NCBI GenBank assembly: GCA_001464035.1
Contig: LNEC01000011.1
Location: forward strand, 62,001 to 126,000
Direction of reading: 5' to 3'
Origin: Bradyrhizobiaceae bacterium Ga0074131
GTDB taxonomy: Bacteria > Pseudomonadota > Alphaproteobacteria > Rhizobiales > Xanthobacteraceae
DNA: 64,000 nucleotides
The notes under the pieces: model-generated
Databases searched by the model: none
Told to the model about the DNA's origin: nothing
The model's input: the letters and a program-made list of their open reading frames with translations, nothing else
Shown here: piece by piece, positions 7,087 to 19,200 of the stretch
Numbering within the stretch: the first letter of the stretch is position 1
How the letters are laid out: each line of letters opens with the position of its first letter
Position numbers and translations under genes: made by a program

Positions 7087-9129
7087 CTACACCCCGAACG
7101 GATAGGTATCCGGCAGCCCCTTGATTTCGGCGGTTTCGAGCGGCGTAACGGCACGGGTTTCGTCGAACCAGACATATTCGTCGAACTGGCCGGGCAATTC
7201 AGCCTGAAAGTAATGGCTCTCGCGTTCGGTTTCGGGACGGTATATCACCCCGATCGCCCGCTCCAGGCGTTCCCTGCCAAGTCCTTTCGGCCCGCACAAA
7301 TCACCGCGGTCGCGCAGGCCAAGCATGAAACGCGCATGGCCCGTGGCATGACACAGTTGCTCATAGCTGTTGGCAAGCGCAGGCTGGACCTTCTTGACTT
7401 CCATCGGGCCACCCCATTCCGATGCCGCGGCGACCGTGCCGCTGTGGGTTCCGAAGCCGACCAGATAGGCCAGTTCGCCGAACTGCTTGCGACAAAGTTG
7501 CCCGATATTGTGTTCGCCGCGCAGGGCCATCTCGGTCGCGGCGGCGTTGCCGACGTGCGAGTTGTGGGCCCAGACGACCGCCTTGCTGTCGGCGCCGTGA
7601 AACGCCAGCAGGTTCTTCAGCGTCTCGAACATGTGGCCGTCGCGCAGGTTCCACGACGCGCGCGAACCGTAGTACATGATCCGGTAATAGCGCTCGGCAT
7701 TGGCGATCAGACGGGCATTTTGCTCGGCGTCGAGAAAGCGCTCGCCGTCGTGTTCGGCGTATGCCCGGCGTTTTGCCAGCAGATCGCTGAGTGCGCGCAC
7801 CACGTCGGTTTCGCAGGTCGGATAGGATCCCGTCAGCGCGGCATGACCATAGGTTGCGGGATCGCGCTGCCACGGCGTCAGACAGCCGTAGCGTTCGCGG
7901 GCCACCTTCGCCGATTCGGGATCGACCTCATCGAGATAGTGCAGGACCGACCGGATCGAATCATAGAGGCTGTAGAGATCGAGACCATGAAACGCGACGC
8001 GCTCGTCCTTCGCCGCCGCGCCGTTGTGTTCGCGCAGCCAGCTGACGAAATCGCGCACCTCGGTGTTGCGCCACATCCAGGTCGGAAACCGCGCAAACGC
8101 GGTCCACTCCGACGGCGGATACTGGAAATGCCGTACGTAATGGTCGACCCGCGCGGCATCCGGCCAGTCCGCCTCGATGGCGACGAAACAAAAGCCCTTT
8201 TTGACGATCAGTTCCCGGGTGATGCGCTCGCGCATCCGGTAGAACTCGGATGTGCCGTGGGTGGCCTCGCCGAGCAGCACGATACGCGCCGATCCGATCC
8301 GCGCCAGCAGCGGATTGAGATCGGCCGCATCGATCGATGGAAAGGCTTCTGCGGCGTCGGCAAGGTTTCGAACCAGCGCTTCGTCGCCCGGCGAAACCGC
8401 ACGACGTGGCGGCAACCGTCCCCGCGCCTCGGGTTGCCTGACGGGCCCCCACCCCTCCTCGCCGATCAGGGGCACGAAGCGGACATCGGCAATGTCTTCA
8501 CTGCGATATTCCGTCTCCGAGATCCTGACGATGCGAACCAGCTCCTGGCTGCGCTGGTCGGCTCCTACCGGAATCACCAGCCGGCCGCCGATCTTCAGCT
8601 GCTTCTTGAGGGACTCCGGAACCTCCGGTCCTCCGGCGGCGACGACGATGGCATCGTAGGGCGCGTGTTCGGGCCATCCCCTGGTGCCGTCGCCGTGCCG
8701 GACATGCACATTGTGGTAACCGAGGTCGCTCAGTGTCGCCGCCGCCTTCTCCGCCAGCGGGCCAAGACGTTCAACTGTGTAGACGTTGGCGGCGATCTCC
8801 GCCAGCACCGCGGCGGCATAGCCGGAACCGGTGCCGATCTCGAGTACCTTCTCGCCGCCCTTTAGCAGCAAGGCCTCCACCATGAACGCGACGATATAGG
8901 GCTGGGAAATCGTCTGCTCCCCGGCGATCGGAAGCGGCGAATCCTCATAGGCGAATTCGCGAAGCGCCTTCGGCAGGAACAGCTCGCGCGGCACATTGAG
9001 CATCGCTTCAAGGACGCGTTCGTCCCGCACCCCGCGTGCGGCGATATGGCGTTCCACCATTTGCCTGCGAAGCAAGGCAAACGGCCTCACTTCATCCGAA
9101 CGGGCTTGCCTCGACGCCGGAGACCGCAT
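7087..9129 (-). CDS. PCMT-erythromycin esterase-like fusion protein
   Basis: This 680-residue protein joins two enzymes. Residues about 15-225 are a protein-L-isoaspartate O-methyltransferase: MVERHIAARGVRDERVL, TISQPYI, and the SAM motif VLEIGTGSG at 95-103. The family repairs isoaspartate in aged proteins. Residues about 255-670 are an erythromycin-esterase/EreB-like domain with LGEATHGTSEFY (286-297), IEADWP, FHGLDLYS and WAHNSHVGN (520-528), all typical of that superfamily. The real substrate of such domains is usually not erythromycin. A ribosome binding site (AGGAG) precedes the ATG, and a perfect FixK/FNR-type box lies about 55 nt upstream. The methyltransferase and esterase parts read through without a frameshift, so the fusion is real in this sequence. 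Confidence 0.9.
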   Translation of the reverse strand: MRSPASRQARSDEVRPFALLRRQMVERHIAARGVRDERVLEAMLNVPRELFLPKALREFAYEDSPLPIAGEQTISQPYIVAFMVEALLLKGGEKVLEIGTGSGYAAAVLAEIAANVYTVERLGPLAEKAAATLSDLGYHNVHVRHGDGTRGWPEHAPYDAIVVAAGGPEVPESLKKQLKIGGRLVIPVGADQRSQELVRIVRISETEYRSEDIADVRFVPLIGEEGWGPVRQPEARGRLPPRRAVSPGDEALVRNLADAAEAFPSIDAADLNPLLARIGSARIVLLGEATHGTSEFYRMRERITRELIVKKGFCFVAIEADWPDAARVDHYVRHFQYPPSEWTAFARFPTWMWRNTEVRDFVSWLREHNGAAAKDERVAFHGLDLYSLYDSIRSVLHYLDEVDPESAKVARERYGCLTPWQRDPATYGHAALTGSYPTCETDVVRALSDLLAKRRAYAEHDGERFLDAEQNARLIANAERYYRIMYYGSRASWNLRDGHMFETLKNLLAFHGADSKAVVWAHNSHVGNAAATEMALRGEHNIGQLCRKQFGELAYLVGFGTHSGTVAAASEWGGPMEVKKVQPALANSYEQLCHATGHARFMLGLRDRGDLCGPKGLGRERLERAIGVIYRPETERESHYFQAELPGQFDEYVWFDETRAVTPLETAEIKGLPDTYPFGV

Positions 9130-9178
9130 GACATAGAACTCCTTGCTGGAACGCTATGCCCTTTGCTGGGATCTCGAT

Positions 9179-9192
9179 TTGATCGACATCAA
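9179..9192. promoter_or_regulatory. perfect FixK/FNR-type box before the fusion gene
   Basis: TTGATCGACATCAA is a perfect match to TTGAT-N4-ATCAA. Read on the minus strand, it is centred about 56 nt before the start codon of the methyltransferase-esterase fusion, which puts a class II start site about 15 nt before the ATG. It overlaps the last codons of the P-type ATPase gene, so the fusion gene can have its own promoter even though it follows that gene on the same strand. Confidence 0.65.
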
Positions 9193-11759
9193 ATAAACGC
9201 GCGGGCGTTCCGATTTGGCCTGCGCCGATAAAACCAGACTTTGGCTCCCTCTGTTGCAGCAACATAGCCCGCGACGATCGCGATAGCCGTGCCCATTTCG
9301 AGCCACGACAGCGGTACGAACCCGAACATTGCGCTCAGCGGGCCGAGGAACGGAATCGCGAGGGTCGCGCCGGCGACGGCGAGCGTGGTCCAGAACAACA
9401 AGGGAGCGGGACGGCTGCGAAAAGCGGACCTGTGCGTCCGCAAGACGAGCAGGACGGCGAGTTCCGTCAACAGCGAAACGATGAACCAGAACGTTTGAAA
9501 CGTAGGCTGGTCGACATGGAAGACCAGCAGCAACACCGCGAATGTCAGGATGTCGAACGCCGAGCTGATCAGCCCAAAGACCACCATGAAACGCTGGATC
9601 TCCCTGATATTCCAGCGCTGGGGCCGACGGACGCGGTCGGGATCGACGCTGTCGCTCGAGATCGCGATCGACGGCAGGTCGGAAAGAAAATTGTTCAGCA
9701 GGATCTGCTTGGCCGCCAGCGGCAGGAACGGCAGCACCGGCGTCGCCAGCGCCATGCTCAGCATGTTTCCGAAGTTCGCGCTGGTGGTTATCGAGATGTA
9801 TTTGAGCGTATTGGCGAAGGTCCGCCTTCCGTCCTCGACGCCACTGCGCAGGACGTCGAGATCGCGGCTCAGCAGGATAATGTCGGCGCTTTCGCGGGCG
9901 ACGTCCACGGCCTCCTCGACCGAGATGCCGACATCGGCCGCATGCAGGGCAGGCGCGTCGTTGATGCCATCGCCGAGATATCCAACCGAATGCCCGGTTT
10001 TCTGCAAGGCGCGGACAATCCGCTCCTTTTGCTGAGGATCGATTTCAACGAACAGATCGGTGCGCGGCGCGAGGTGCCACAAGGCCTCATCCCTGAGTTT
10101 CGCCAGTTCGCCGCCGGTGAGGATCGATTTCGCATTGAGACCCACGGCTGCCGCCAGGTGAGCCGTGACATGGCGGTTGTCTCCGCTTATGACCTTGATG
10201 CGGATGCCCAGCCGCGCAAGATCCTCGATCGTACGTCGGGCTTCCAGCTTGGGTGGATCCAGGAAGACGAGAAACCCGCGAAACGTCATGCCATCTTCGT
10301 CATCGCGACCATAGCGCGGCTTGGCTGCGATCCTGCGGGTCGCCACAGCCAGCACCCGGAACCCCTCTGCCCCCTTGGCCTGAAAGACCGCGTCGAGTTG
10401 CGTGCGCAATTCAGCCGTGAGCGGGATCTCGCCGGCATCGCGTTCCAGCGAGGAACAGCTGTCGAGCACGTTTGAGAATGCGCCCTTGGTAACGATCAGA
10501 TGCTGCGTCTGATTGCCGTCTTCCGCCACGACGATGGTGAGCCGGCGGCGAAGGAAGTCATAGGGGATTTCGCCGATCTTGGTGAAGCCGTGCGTGGTCA
10601 GGCCCCTGCTCCTGCCGGCGGCTATGATCGCGGCATCGAGCGGATTTTCGATCCCTGCCTCGAATGCCGCATTGAGAAAGGCAAGCCGACCGATTTCGCC
10701 GGATGGCCGATTCCCGGCATCGAGCGCAGCGCTGAGCACGATGGCGCCCTCGGTCAGCGTGCCGGTCTTGTCGGTGCACAGAATATCCATGCTGCCGAGG
10801 CTCTCGATGGCTTCCAGGCGACGGACGATTACGCCGCGCTGGCCCATGGCCCGAGCGCCGGCGGACAGCGTGACGCTGACGATCGCCGGCAACAACTCGG
10901 GCGACAGCCCGACCGCAAGCGCAACGGCGAACAGCAGGGACTCGATCACCGGCCGGCCGAGCAGCAGATTCACGGTCAGGACGAAGATCACGATGACGAC
11001 CATCGCGCGGATCAGCAGGTACCCGAACTGGCGCACGCCGCGTCCAAAATCCGTCTCGGGCTCGCGGCTTCTGAGCCGGGCCGCGATGGCCCCAAACGCA
11101 GTCTGGAGACCGGTTTCGACGACAAGGACCTTCGCCGTCCCGCTTTGGACCGAGGCGCCGAGGAAGACCGCATTGGTCCGAGCAGAAACGGCCGCCTCCG
11201 GCTTTACGATCCCGGGCTGTTTCTCGACGGGAAATGACTCGCCCGTCATGCTCGCTTCGTTGACCAGGAAGTCCACCGCCTCGATCACGAGGCCATCGGC
11301 CGGGATCAGGTTTCCTGCCGACAGCAGGATGAGGTCGCCGGGCACGACCGTGCTGACAGGCACCAACAGCTCGACGCCGTCCCGCACGACGCGGCATGTC
11401 AGCGCCAACCGGTGTTTCAATTCCTCGACCGCCTTCGAGGCCCGGTACTCCTGAAAGAAGCCGAGCAGCGTGCTTCCGAGTACGATCGCCAGGATGATCG
11501 CCGAATCCACCCACTGCTGCAGCATCAGCGAGATCACAGCGGCGAATATGAGAATGAGAACGAGCGGGCTTTCGAACTGCCGCAGAAACAAACGCAGCGC
11601 GCTCAGCTGCGATGCTTCTTCAACGCTGTTAGGGCCGACCAGGCGAAGCTTCGCGCTGGCTGTCTCCGACGAAAGGCCTCCAGGGCCCGACCCCAGGGCG
11701 GCGCTCAGCGCGGTGGCATCCTGGCTCCAATAGGGGAGATCAGGGCCTGGACTACTCAT
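9189..11759 (-). CDS. mgtA: magnesium-type P-type ATPase (MgtA-like)
   Basis: This is a P-type ATPase of about 856 residues. It has actuator motif TGES (about 172-175), M4 motif SPELLP (286-291), phosphorylation motif CTDKTGTLTEG with the Asp near 330, ISGDNRH, and the hinge GDGINDAPAL. The M4 motif and overall length fit the P3B (MgtA/MgtB) group, which imports Mg2+ across the inner membrane. Paired helices lie near 60-105 and 245-310, with a six-helix C-terminal membrane part. The start is uncertain; I use the ATG at 11759 rather than the longer frame to 11837. It lies 75 nt downstream of ftsH on the same strand, suggesting an ftsH-ATPase operon. The cation specificity is inferred. Confidence 0.85.
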   Translation of the reverse strand: MSSPGPDLPYWSQDATALSAALGSGPGGLSSETASAKLRLVGPNSVEEASQLSALRLFLRQFESPLVLILIFAAVISLMLQQWVDSAIILAIVLGSTLLGFFQEYRASKAVEELKHRLALTCRVVRDGVELLVPVSTVVPGDLILLSAGNLIPADGLVIEAVDFLVNEASMTGESFPVEKQPGIVKPEAAVSARTNAVFLGASVQSGTAKVLVVETGLQTAFGAIAARLRSREPETDFGRGVRQFGYLLIRAMVVIVIFVLTVNLLLGRPVIESLLFAVALAVGLSPELLPAIVSVTLSAGARAMGQRGVIVRRLEAIESLGSMDILCTDKTGTLTEGAIVLSAALDAGNRPSGEIGRLAFLNAAFEAGIENPLDAAIIAAGRSRGLTTHGFTKIGEIPYDFLRRRLTIVVAEDGNQTQHLIVTKGAFSNVLDSCSSLERDAGEIPLTAELRTQLDAVFQAKGAEGFRVLAVATRRIAAKPRYGRDDEDGMTFRGFLVFLDPPKLEARRTIEDLARLGIRIKVISGDNRHVTAHLAAAVGLNAKSILTGGELAKLRDEALWHLAPRTDLFVEIDPQQKERIVRALQKTGHSVGYLGDGINDAPALHAADVGISVEEAVDVARESADIILLSRDLDVLRSGVEDGRRTFANTLKYISITTSANFGNMLSMALATPVLPFLPLAAKQILLNNFLSDLPSIAISSDSVDPDRVRRPQRWNIREIQRFMVVFGLISSAFDILTFAVLLLVFHVDQPTFQTFWFIVSLLTELAVLLVLRTHRSAFRSRPAPLLFWTTLAVAGATLAIPFLGPLSAMFGFVPLSWLEMGTAIAIVAGYVAATEGAKVWFYRRRPNRNARAFI

Positions 11760-11833
11760 TTGTGATTCCAATCCCGGATCGAGAGCTGGCCGCCATTGCC
11801 TAGCAATTCCAGTTGCGCGAGGCCCGTCGCGTA

Positions 11834-13678
11834 TCAAACAGGCGCCTTCTCGACTCCACCTGCGGCAACCGAGCGCAGCGGCGCGAACTCCTCCGCCGTC
11901 AGCGTCTCCCTTGCGATCAGCAGTTCCACGCCGGCATCGAGATCGCTCCGGCGCCTTTCGAGAATGTCACGCGCGCAGGCGGAGCCGGCCTCGATCAGAT
12001 CGCGCACCGCCAGATCGATCTCACGCCCCGTCTCCTCCGCAGCGCCAACGACCGTATCCTGCAGGGATGGCAGGAAGGCCTGCGGCCGGGGCGCATAAGT
12101 CCTTTGCCCGACTTTGGCGTCCATACCGTATTTGGTGACCATCTCGACGGCAATTTCGGTCGCCCGCTGCAGGTCGTCGGCCGCACCGGTCGAGACATCG
12201 CCGTCGAAGATCAGCCGCTCGGAGGCGCGGCCTCCCATCAGCACTGCAATGCGGTTCTTGAGTTCGCTCGTCGCCAGTAGAAACCGGTCTTCGGTCGGCC
12301 GCTGCATAGTATAGCCAAGCGCGCCGACGCCGCGGGGAATGATCGACACTTTCTGCACGGGATCGACGCCCGGGAGGCTCGCGGCGACCAGCGCGTGGCC
12401 CATCTCATGATACGCGACCCTGCGGCGCTCTTCCTTGCTGAGCACCCTGCTCTTCTTCTCGATCCCGGCAACGATCCGCTCGATCGCGATCGTGAAGTCG
12501 TCAAACGAAACCTCGGCGGCGTCTCGCCTGGTCGCGGCGATGGCCGCCTCATTGATCAGGTTGGCCAGATCGGCGCCGGTGAAGCCGGTGGTGAGAGCCG
12601 CGACCTTGTCCAGATCGACATCCCCGCCGACCCGGATTTTGCGAACGTGCACCTTGAGGATGGCGACACGGCCGCCCTTGTCGGGACGGTCCACCAGCAC
12701 CTGCCGATCGAACCGCCCTGCCCGCAGCAGCGCCGGATCGAGGATTTCGGGCCGGTTGGTGGCGGCCAGCAGGATGACACCGGCTGACGGGTCGAAGCCG
12801 TCGAGCTCGGAAAGCAGCTGGTTCAGGGTCTGCTCCTTTTCATCGTATCCGCCGAATGCGCCGGGCGAACGGCTGCGTCCGAGCGCATCGAGCTCATCGA
12901 TGAAGATGATGCATGGCGCGGCCTTGCGCGCCTGCTCGAACAGATCGCGGACCCGGGCGGCGCCGACGCCGACGAACATCTCCACAAACTCGGAGCCTGA
13001 GATGGAAAAGAATGCGACCCCGGCCTCGCCGGCCACGGCGCGAGCGAGCAAGGTCTTGCCAGTGCCGGGCGGCCCTACCAGCAGGATTCCCTTGGGCACA
13101 TGGGCTCCGAGCCGGCCGTAGCTCTTGGGGTCCTTGAGGAAGGAAACGACTTCCTGCAGTTCGAACTTGGCCTCATCGACGCCGGCAACGTCGGCGAAGG
13201 TGACCTTGGTGTCCTTTTCGACATAGACCTTGGCCCGCGACTTTCCGATCGACATCAATCCGCCAAAGCCCTGGCGGTCCGCCAGCCGGCGTCCGAGGAA
13301 GACCCAGATCAGATAGAACATCAGCCCGGGCACGATCCACGACAGAATGGTCTGGAACAGCCCGCCCGAGGGAACGCCGGTTACCACGACGCCCTTCGCC
13401 GCCAGCTTCGCCGCCAGCGCCGCATCGACCCGTGCCGTGATGAAGGCCGACTTGCCGCTCGGCAGCTTGTCCTTCAGCTTTCCCTGGATGGTTTCCTGGC
13501 CGACGGCGACCTCGGTGACATGGCCCTCGGCGACGAGCTGTTCGAATTCGCTGTAGGGAATGGTGTCGATGGTATTGTAGGTCGCCAGCACCCATTGCAG
13601 CAGCAACATGCCGATGCTGGCTGCGAAAATATAGCCGATGACGACGGACTGCTTACGTGACGAGGAATCCGACTCCAT
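11834..13678 (-). CDS. ftsH: ATP-dependent zinc metalloprotease FtsH (probable second copy)
   Basis: This 614-residue AAA protease has two N-terminal membrane helices (about 12-34 and 108-128) around a periplasmic domain. Walker A is GPPGTGKT (202-209), Walker [12 protein letters not shown], the second region of homology [18 protein letters not shown], and the zinc site HEMGH (424-428), in place of the usual HEAGH. It degrades misfolded and regulatory membrane proteins. The ATG at 13678 has GGAG upstream; a start at 13705 does not. The usual housekeeping ftsH neighbours (tilS, glmM) are absent, so this is probably an accessory paralogue. A FixK-type box lies about 90 nt upstream. Confidence 0.93.
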   Translation of the reverse strand: MESDSSSRKQSVVIGYIFAASIGMLLLQWVLATYNTIDTIPYSEFEQLVAEGHVTEVAVGQETIQGKLKDKLPSGKSAFITARVDAALAAKLAAKGVVVTGVPSGGLFQTILSWIVPGLMFYLIWVFLGRRLADRQGFGGLMSIGKSRAKVYVEKDTKVTFADVAGVDEAKFELQEVVSFLKDPKSYGRLGAHVPKGILLVGPPGTGKTLLARAVAGEAGVAFFSISGSEFVEMFVGVGAARVRDLFEQARKAAPCIIFIDELDALGRSRSPGAFGGYDEKEQTLNQLLSELDGFDPSAGVILLAATNRPEILDPALLRAGRFDRQVLVDRPDKGGRVAILKVHVRKIRVGGDVDLDKVAALTTGFTGADLANLINEAAIAATRRDAAEVSFDDFTIAIERIVAGIEKKSRVLSKEERRRVAYHEMGHALVAASLPGVDPVQKVSIIPRGVGALGYTMQRPTEDRFLLATSELKNRIAVLMGGRASERLIFDGDVSTGAADDLQRATEIAVEMVTKYGMDAKVGQRTYAPRPQAFLPSLQDTVVGAAEETGREIDLAVRDLIEAGSACARDILERRRSDLDAGVELLIARETLTAEEFAPLRSVAAGGVEKAPV

Positions 13679-13767
13679 TTCATTCTCCGGCCGAATCCGA
13701 ACCATGCGATGACCGACCGAACTGCGGCCCGTCCCGAAAATCCCTAACAGCCGAGGAGCGTGAGCGC

Positions 13768-13781
13768 TTGCTCTGGATCAA
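13768..13781. promoter_or_regulatory. FixK-type box between ftsH and chaB
   Basis: TTGCTCTGGATCAA fits TTG(A/C)-N6-(T/G)CAA. It lies in the divergent gap, centred about 97 nt before the ftsH start and about 92 nt before the chaB start. Because the site is nearly symmetric, it could serve either or both genes. The left arm deviates from the FNR form, so this is weaker than the other three sites. Confidence 0.5.
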
Positions 13782-13866
13782 TTAGCATCCGGCACGCAGG
13801 TTCTATACATGCGTCGGACGGTGTGGCCGGAGCTGGCCTTGCATCTGAGGTCTGGAGGGTTGTCGC

Positions 13867-14106
13867 TTGCCCTATTCGTCGATCGAAGACCTTCCCAATT
13901 CGATCCAGACGCACCTGCCTCTGCATGCGCAGGAAATCTACCTTGGCGCGTTCAACAGCGCCTGGACGCAGTATGCCCATCGCAGCTCTGAACAGCGCGA
14001 GAGCACCGCGCACCGCGTCGCCTGGGCGGCCGTGAAACGCAAGTACCAGAAATCGGGAGACCGCTGGATTCCGCTTGAGCCAACGCGGCGGGTCGGCCGC
14101 AGCTGA
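13867..14106 (+). CDS. chaB: ChaB family protein
   Basis: This 79-residue protein matches the ChaB family almost along its length: MPYSSIEDLP, LPLHAQEIYLGAFNSAW and ESTAHRVAWAAVKRKYQK. Only a TTG gives the conserved N-terminus MPYSS; it has an excellent GGAGGG site 7 nt upstream, so the rare start is well supported. ChaB was named as a cation-transport regulator beside ChaA, but the biochemical role is not settled. No ChaA-like exchanger is adjacent; it sits between ftsH and hsp20 in the stress island. Confidence 0.88.
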   Translation: MPYSSIEDLPNSIQTHLPLHAQEIYLGAFNSAWTQYAHRSSEQRESTAHRVAWAAVKRKYQKSGDRWIPLEPTRRVGRS

Positions 14107-14296
14107 ATGCCGGTTCGGCGCTAGTTCTCGCTGCGGCCGACAATTGACAATCTTGTCCACACTCCCACATGAGCCACGCAGGTTTACCGCGAATTGCGCC
14201 CGTCACTCCTTTCGGTACATTCCACCTATCGCTGCCGCGCCCGGCCTTTCCGAGACCTAATCTTTGACCAGACTCCGATCTGGCGGGAGACATAAG

Positions 14297-14704
14297 ATGC
14301 CCCCCAAGGACCCCATCAACTGGATGCTGTCCGATGCGATCGAGACGCTGGCGCGCGCCGAACGCATGCAGCAGCAGTTCCTCAGCCTGCGGCCCCTTGC
14401 TGGATCGCGCGAGCCGAGCTGGGAGCCGCCGATCGACGTGCTGGAGACGGAACGCGAGGTTCTGATCTTTATCGCCTTGCCCGGCGTCAATGCTGATGAG
14501 GTCGAAGCGGTGATCGATCAGGGAGTCCTTGTCGTCAGCGGACATCGGGTGTTGCCCCCGGAACTCCGCAACGCGCGAATCCTTCGCCTCGAGCTGCCGC
14601 AGGGGCGGTTCGAACGGCGCATCAAGTTGCCGCTGGGCCGCTACACCATCAGCCGTTTCGCTACCAACGGCTGCGTCGGCTTGCGGCTCGCCAAGTCCAG
14701 TTGA
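14297..14704 (+). CDS. Hsp20/alpha-crystallin family small heat-shock protein
   Basis: This 135-residue protein has an alpha-crystallin domain from about residue 43 to the end, with the edge motif FIALPGVNADEVEAVIDQGVL and the later LPQGRFERRIKLPLGRY (the GxFxRxxxLP pattern). It is a holdase chaperone that binds unfolding proteins and forms oligomers. The C-terminal I-x-I tail motif is not visible, so it may form smaller assemblies than typical family members. The ATG at 14297 follows GGGAGA; an upstream TTG frame is less likely. It ends only 9 nt before the lon start, so the chaperone and protease are very likely one operon. Confidence 0.9.
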   Translation: MPPKDPINWMLSDAIETLARAERMQQQFLSLRPLAGSREPSWEPPIDVLETEREVLIFIALPGVNADEVEAVIDQGVLVVSGHRVLPPELRNARILRLELPQGRFERRIKLPLGRYTISRFATNGCVGLRLAKSS

Positions 14705-14713
14705 GGAATGTTC

Positions 14714-17109
<2,396 letters not shown>

Positions 17110-17113
<4 letters not shown>

Positions 17114-17123
17114 CCTGAATCAA
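17110..17123. promoter_or_regulatory. FixK/FNR-type box before the CBS-BON gene
   Basis: TTGACCTGAATCAA overlaps the lon stop codon and is identical to the site at 2761. It is centred about 64 nt before the start of the CBS-BON gene. A TAGAAT hexamer at 17152-17157 is a reasonable minus-10 element at the spacing expected for an FNR-class activated promoter. Confidence 0.62.
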
Positions 17124-17179
17124 CGACAGATGCGGGATCCAGGCGCTTAGCTAGAATTTCAATGATGGAGAGATTTGCC

Positions 17180-17866
17180 ATGCAAGCCCGCGATGTCATG
17201 GTTGCGCCCGTCGTCACCGTCAAACCCACCGCTACCGTCCAGGAGGTCGCAAGGCAGTTTCTCGAAAGGCAGATCAGCGCGGCGCCCGTAATTGACGACC
17301 AGGGCAAGCTTGTCGGTATTGTCAGCGAAGGCGATCTGCTGCACCGTATAGAGGCCGGGACGGAACGACGTCGCTCCTGGTTGCTGCGTGCATTTACAGA
17401 GGCCGACACGCTCGCCGCCGAATATGTCAAGTCTCACGGCCGCAGGGTCTCGGATGTCATGACTCGCAGCGTCATCACCGCCGCTGTCGACACCCCCCTC
17501 CACGAGATCGCGACCATACTGGAGAAGAACGCTATCAAGCGGGTGCCGATCATGGAGAACGGCCAACTGGTCGGCGTCGTCAGCCGGGCCAATCTCCTCC
17601 AGGCGGTCGCGAGCGCGCGCCCGTTGCTCGAAATAACGCCTTCCGACCAGGCGATCCGCGACCGAATCCTCGCCAGTCTCAGGGCGGAACCTTGGGCTCA
17701 CACGGGATTGTTGAACGTCACCGTCTCCGACGGCGTCGTCGACCTCTGGGGGCTAGCGGAATCCAAAGCCGAGCGGAAAGCCATCAAGGTCGCGGCGGAA
17801 ACCACGCCCGGTGTTCGAGTCGTGAATGACAACATGGTGACTTTCTCCGGCGGCGGATGGGCGTAA
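17180..17866 (+). CDS. CBS-pair and BON domain protein
   Basis: This 228-residue cytosolic protein has two CBS motifs (about 2-60 and 84-140; [12 protein letters not shown] and [12 protein letters not shown]) that usually bind adenosyl ligands, followed by a BON domain (about 153-222) with the V..G.V.L.G pattern seen as [13 protein letters not shown] domains are more often periplasmic and lipid-linked, but CBS-BON fusions are frequent in rhizobia. The ATG at 17180 is preceded by GGAGAG, which favours it over the ATGs at 17162 and 17165. The gene follows lon and carries its own FixK-type box. A role in sensing energy charge at low oxygen would fit but is not shown. Confidence 0.88.
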   Translation: MQARDVMVAPVVTVKPTATVQEVARQFLERQISAAPVIDDQGKLVGIVSEGDLLHRIEAGTERRRSWLLRAFTEADTLAAEYVKSHGRRVSDVMTRSVITAAVDTPLHEIATILEKNAIKRVPIMENGQLVGVVSRANLLQAVASARPLLEITPSDQAIRDRILASLRAEPWAHTGLLNVTVSDGVVDLWGLAESKAERKAIKVAAETTPGVRVVNDNMVTFSGGGWA

Positions 17867-18093
17867 GTCGCGCCGACGGCAGCTAACTCGGCCTTCGGCG
17901 ATCACGGAGGACCGTCGAACAAGTTCACACGATCAACTTCGTTGCCGCTATGCGTGCGTCCCTCAAAGCGCTGGTATCCTCGATCCCGCGCAGGTCGTTC
18001 GTACTGCATTGGCAAATGCAGTCCCGGTTGCCAGCGTGCTGCTGCTCACGAAGGCCGCGAGGGCGGAGATTCATGCCGCAGAGCTGCAGGTCC

Positions 18094-18372
18094 ATGGACC
18101 CGATCGTCACCGCGGTCATGGTGGCGCTGGTTGCTTCGCCCGCCCATGCAGTCTCCCCTGAAGAGGCCTTCACGGCCGGGTGCGGCGGCTGTCACGCTTC
18201 GGACGCGAAGATTCTCCGCAAGATCCCCGACGGCTCCGAGGCCGTCAGGCGCGCATGGATCTTGAACTTCATGGCTGGCCACCCCAATGAAAGGGACGCG
18301 GTAAAAGCTGAAATCGTCGAATACCTCGTGGCAAAGAGTGCGACTTCGAAGAGCTGGTGGCAATTCTGGTGA
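18094..18372 (+). CDS. small periplasmic c-type cytochrome-like protein
   Basis: This 92-residue protein has a short signal peptide (to about AHA19) and one haem-binding motif CGGCH (Cys30, Cys33, His34). The distal ligand is probably the Met in the segment ILNFMAGHP. It is shorter than classical cytochrome c and lacks further motifs, so it may be a minimal electron carrier or a sulfite/thiosulfate-type cytochrome subunit. The ATG at 18094 follows a weak GCAGG site; a start at 18073 is possible. It sits at the end of the FixK-associated island, in keeping with a respiratory role. Confidence 0.75.
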   Translation: MDPIVTAVMVALVASPAHAVSPEEAFTAGCGGCHASDAKILRKIPDGSEAVRRAWILNFMAGHPNERDAVKAEIVEYLVAKSATSKSWWQFW

Positions 18373-18590
18373 CTTGCGGCTTTGGCCGGATCGGCAATCG
18401 CGAAGCCGCCTGCAACGCATTTTGTTCGGGCGCGACTGATCCAAACAGACGGCAGAGTCGTAGGAATCGACAAGGCGAGGCTGTTATCAGCGTTCCGATA
18501 TCGATAATTGAGATCGCTGTGCCGCGGATATGTGGCACTAGCGCGAGGCGGGTTTGGCAGGCGCGCTACCTGGCTGAATGGAGACGGTGT

Positions 18591-19085
18591 GTGCAATATC
18601 ACAGGCAATCATTGACGGTATATTTCGACGGCGCCTGCCCGCTCTGTCAGGCTGAGATAAGTCACTACCGCAAGCAGGAAGGTGCCGACGCCATCTGCTT
18701 CCTGGATGTGTCTCGATCCGAGGAAACTGTTGCGGTGGATCTGACAAGACAGCAGGCCATGAAGCGGTTTCACGTCCGCGGCAGCGATGGATTGTTGTTG
18801 GCCGGCGCGCCGGCGTTCGTTGCTGTTTGGAGCACCCTGCCGCGGTGGCGTCTGGCTGCGCGTCTGGCGACACTACCCGGAATTCTAACGATTCTTGAAG
18901 TCGCATACCGCTTGTTTCTGCCAGTGCGACCGGCCGTGTCAAAACTGTTCAGGCTCGTGCAGGCCTGGCATCAGCCGGACAAGGCGGCGTTGGCGGACAT
19001 GGCAGGCCGCAGCGACCTCCCTCGCAAATCTGATGAAAAATCGCCCTCACGGGGTCCCCTTGGCCGTGGCAGGATGAAATACTGA
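18591..19085 (+). CDS. DCC family thiol-disulfide protein (DUF393)
   Basis: This 164-residue protein begins LTVYFDGACPLCQAEISHYR, the DxxCxxC signature (Cys16, Cys19) of the DCC/DUF393 family, which has a predicted thioredoxin-like fold. A hydrophobic segment near 95-120 (LPGILTILEVAYRLFLPV) is typical of the family. The GTG at 18591 has GGAG 7 nt upstream, and upstream codons show no conserved features, so I prefer it. It acts presumably in redox chemistry of unknown substrates. The C-terminal tail is Ser/Arg/Lys-rich and may be poorly conserved. Confidence 0.82.
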   Translation: MQYHRQSLTVYFDGACPLCQAEISHYRKQEGADAICFLDVSRSEETVAVDLTRQQAMKRFHVRGSDGLLLAGAPAFVAVWSTLPRWRLAARLATLPGILTILEVAYRLFLPVRPAVSKLFRLVQAWHQPDKAALADMAGRSDLPRKSDEKSPSRGPLGRGRMKY

Positions 19086-19200
19086 GGTTGCCCAAACGCG
19101 GAACCCATGATCCCGCACTCTTCATTCGTTCAGGCTTGAAGGTATGCTGGATGAAAACAACCCGTCAAATTTTACCTGACCGAAAGTTGAGTGCTTGCAA

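Noticed and set aside
6985..8865. A 626-residue open frame on the plus strand
   Set aside because: It is antisense to the PCMT-esterase fusion, shows no domain and arises from the GC-rich third positions of that gene. Similar long antisense frames over the DHH exonuclease, parE, hom and the aminotransferase were rejected for the same reason.
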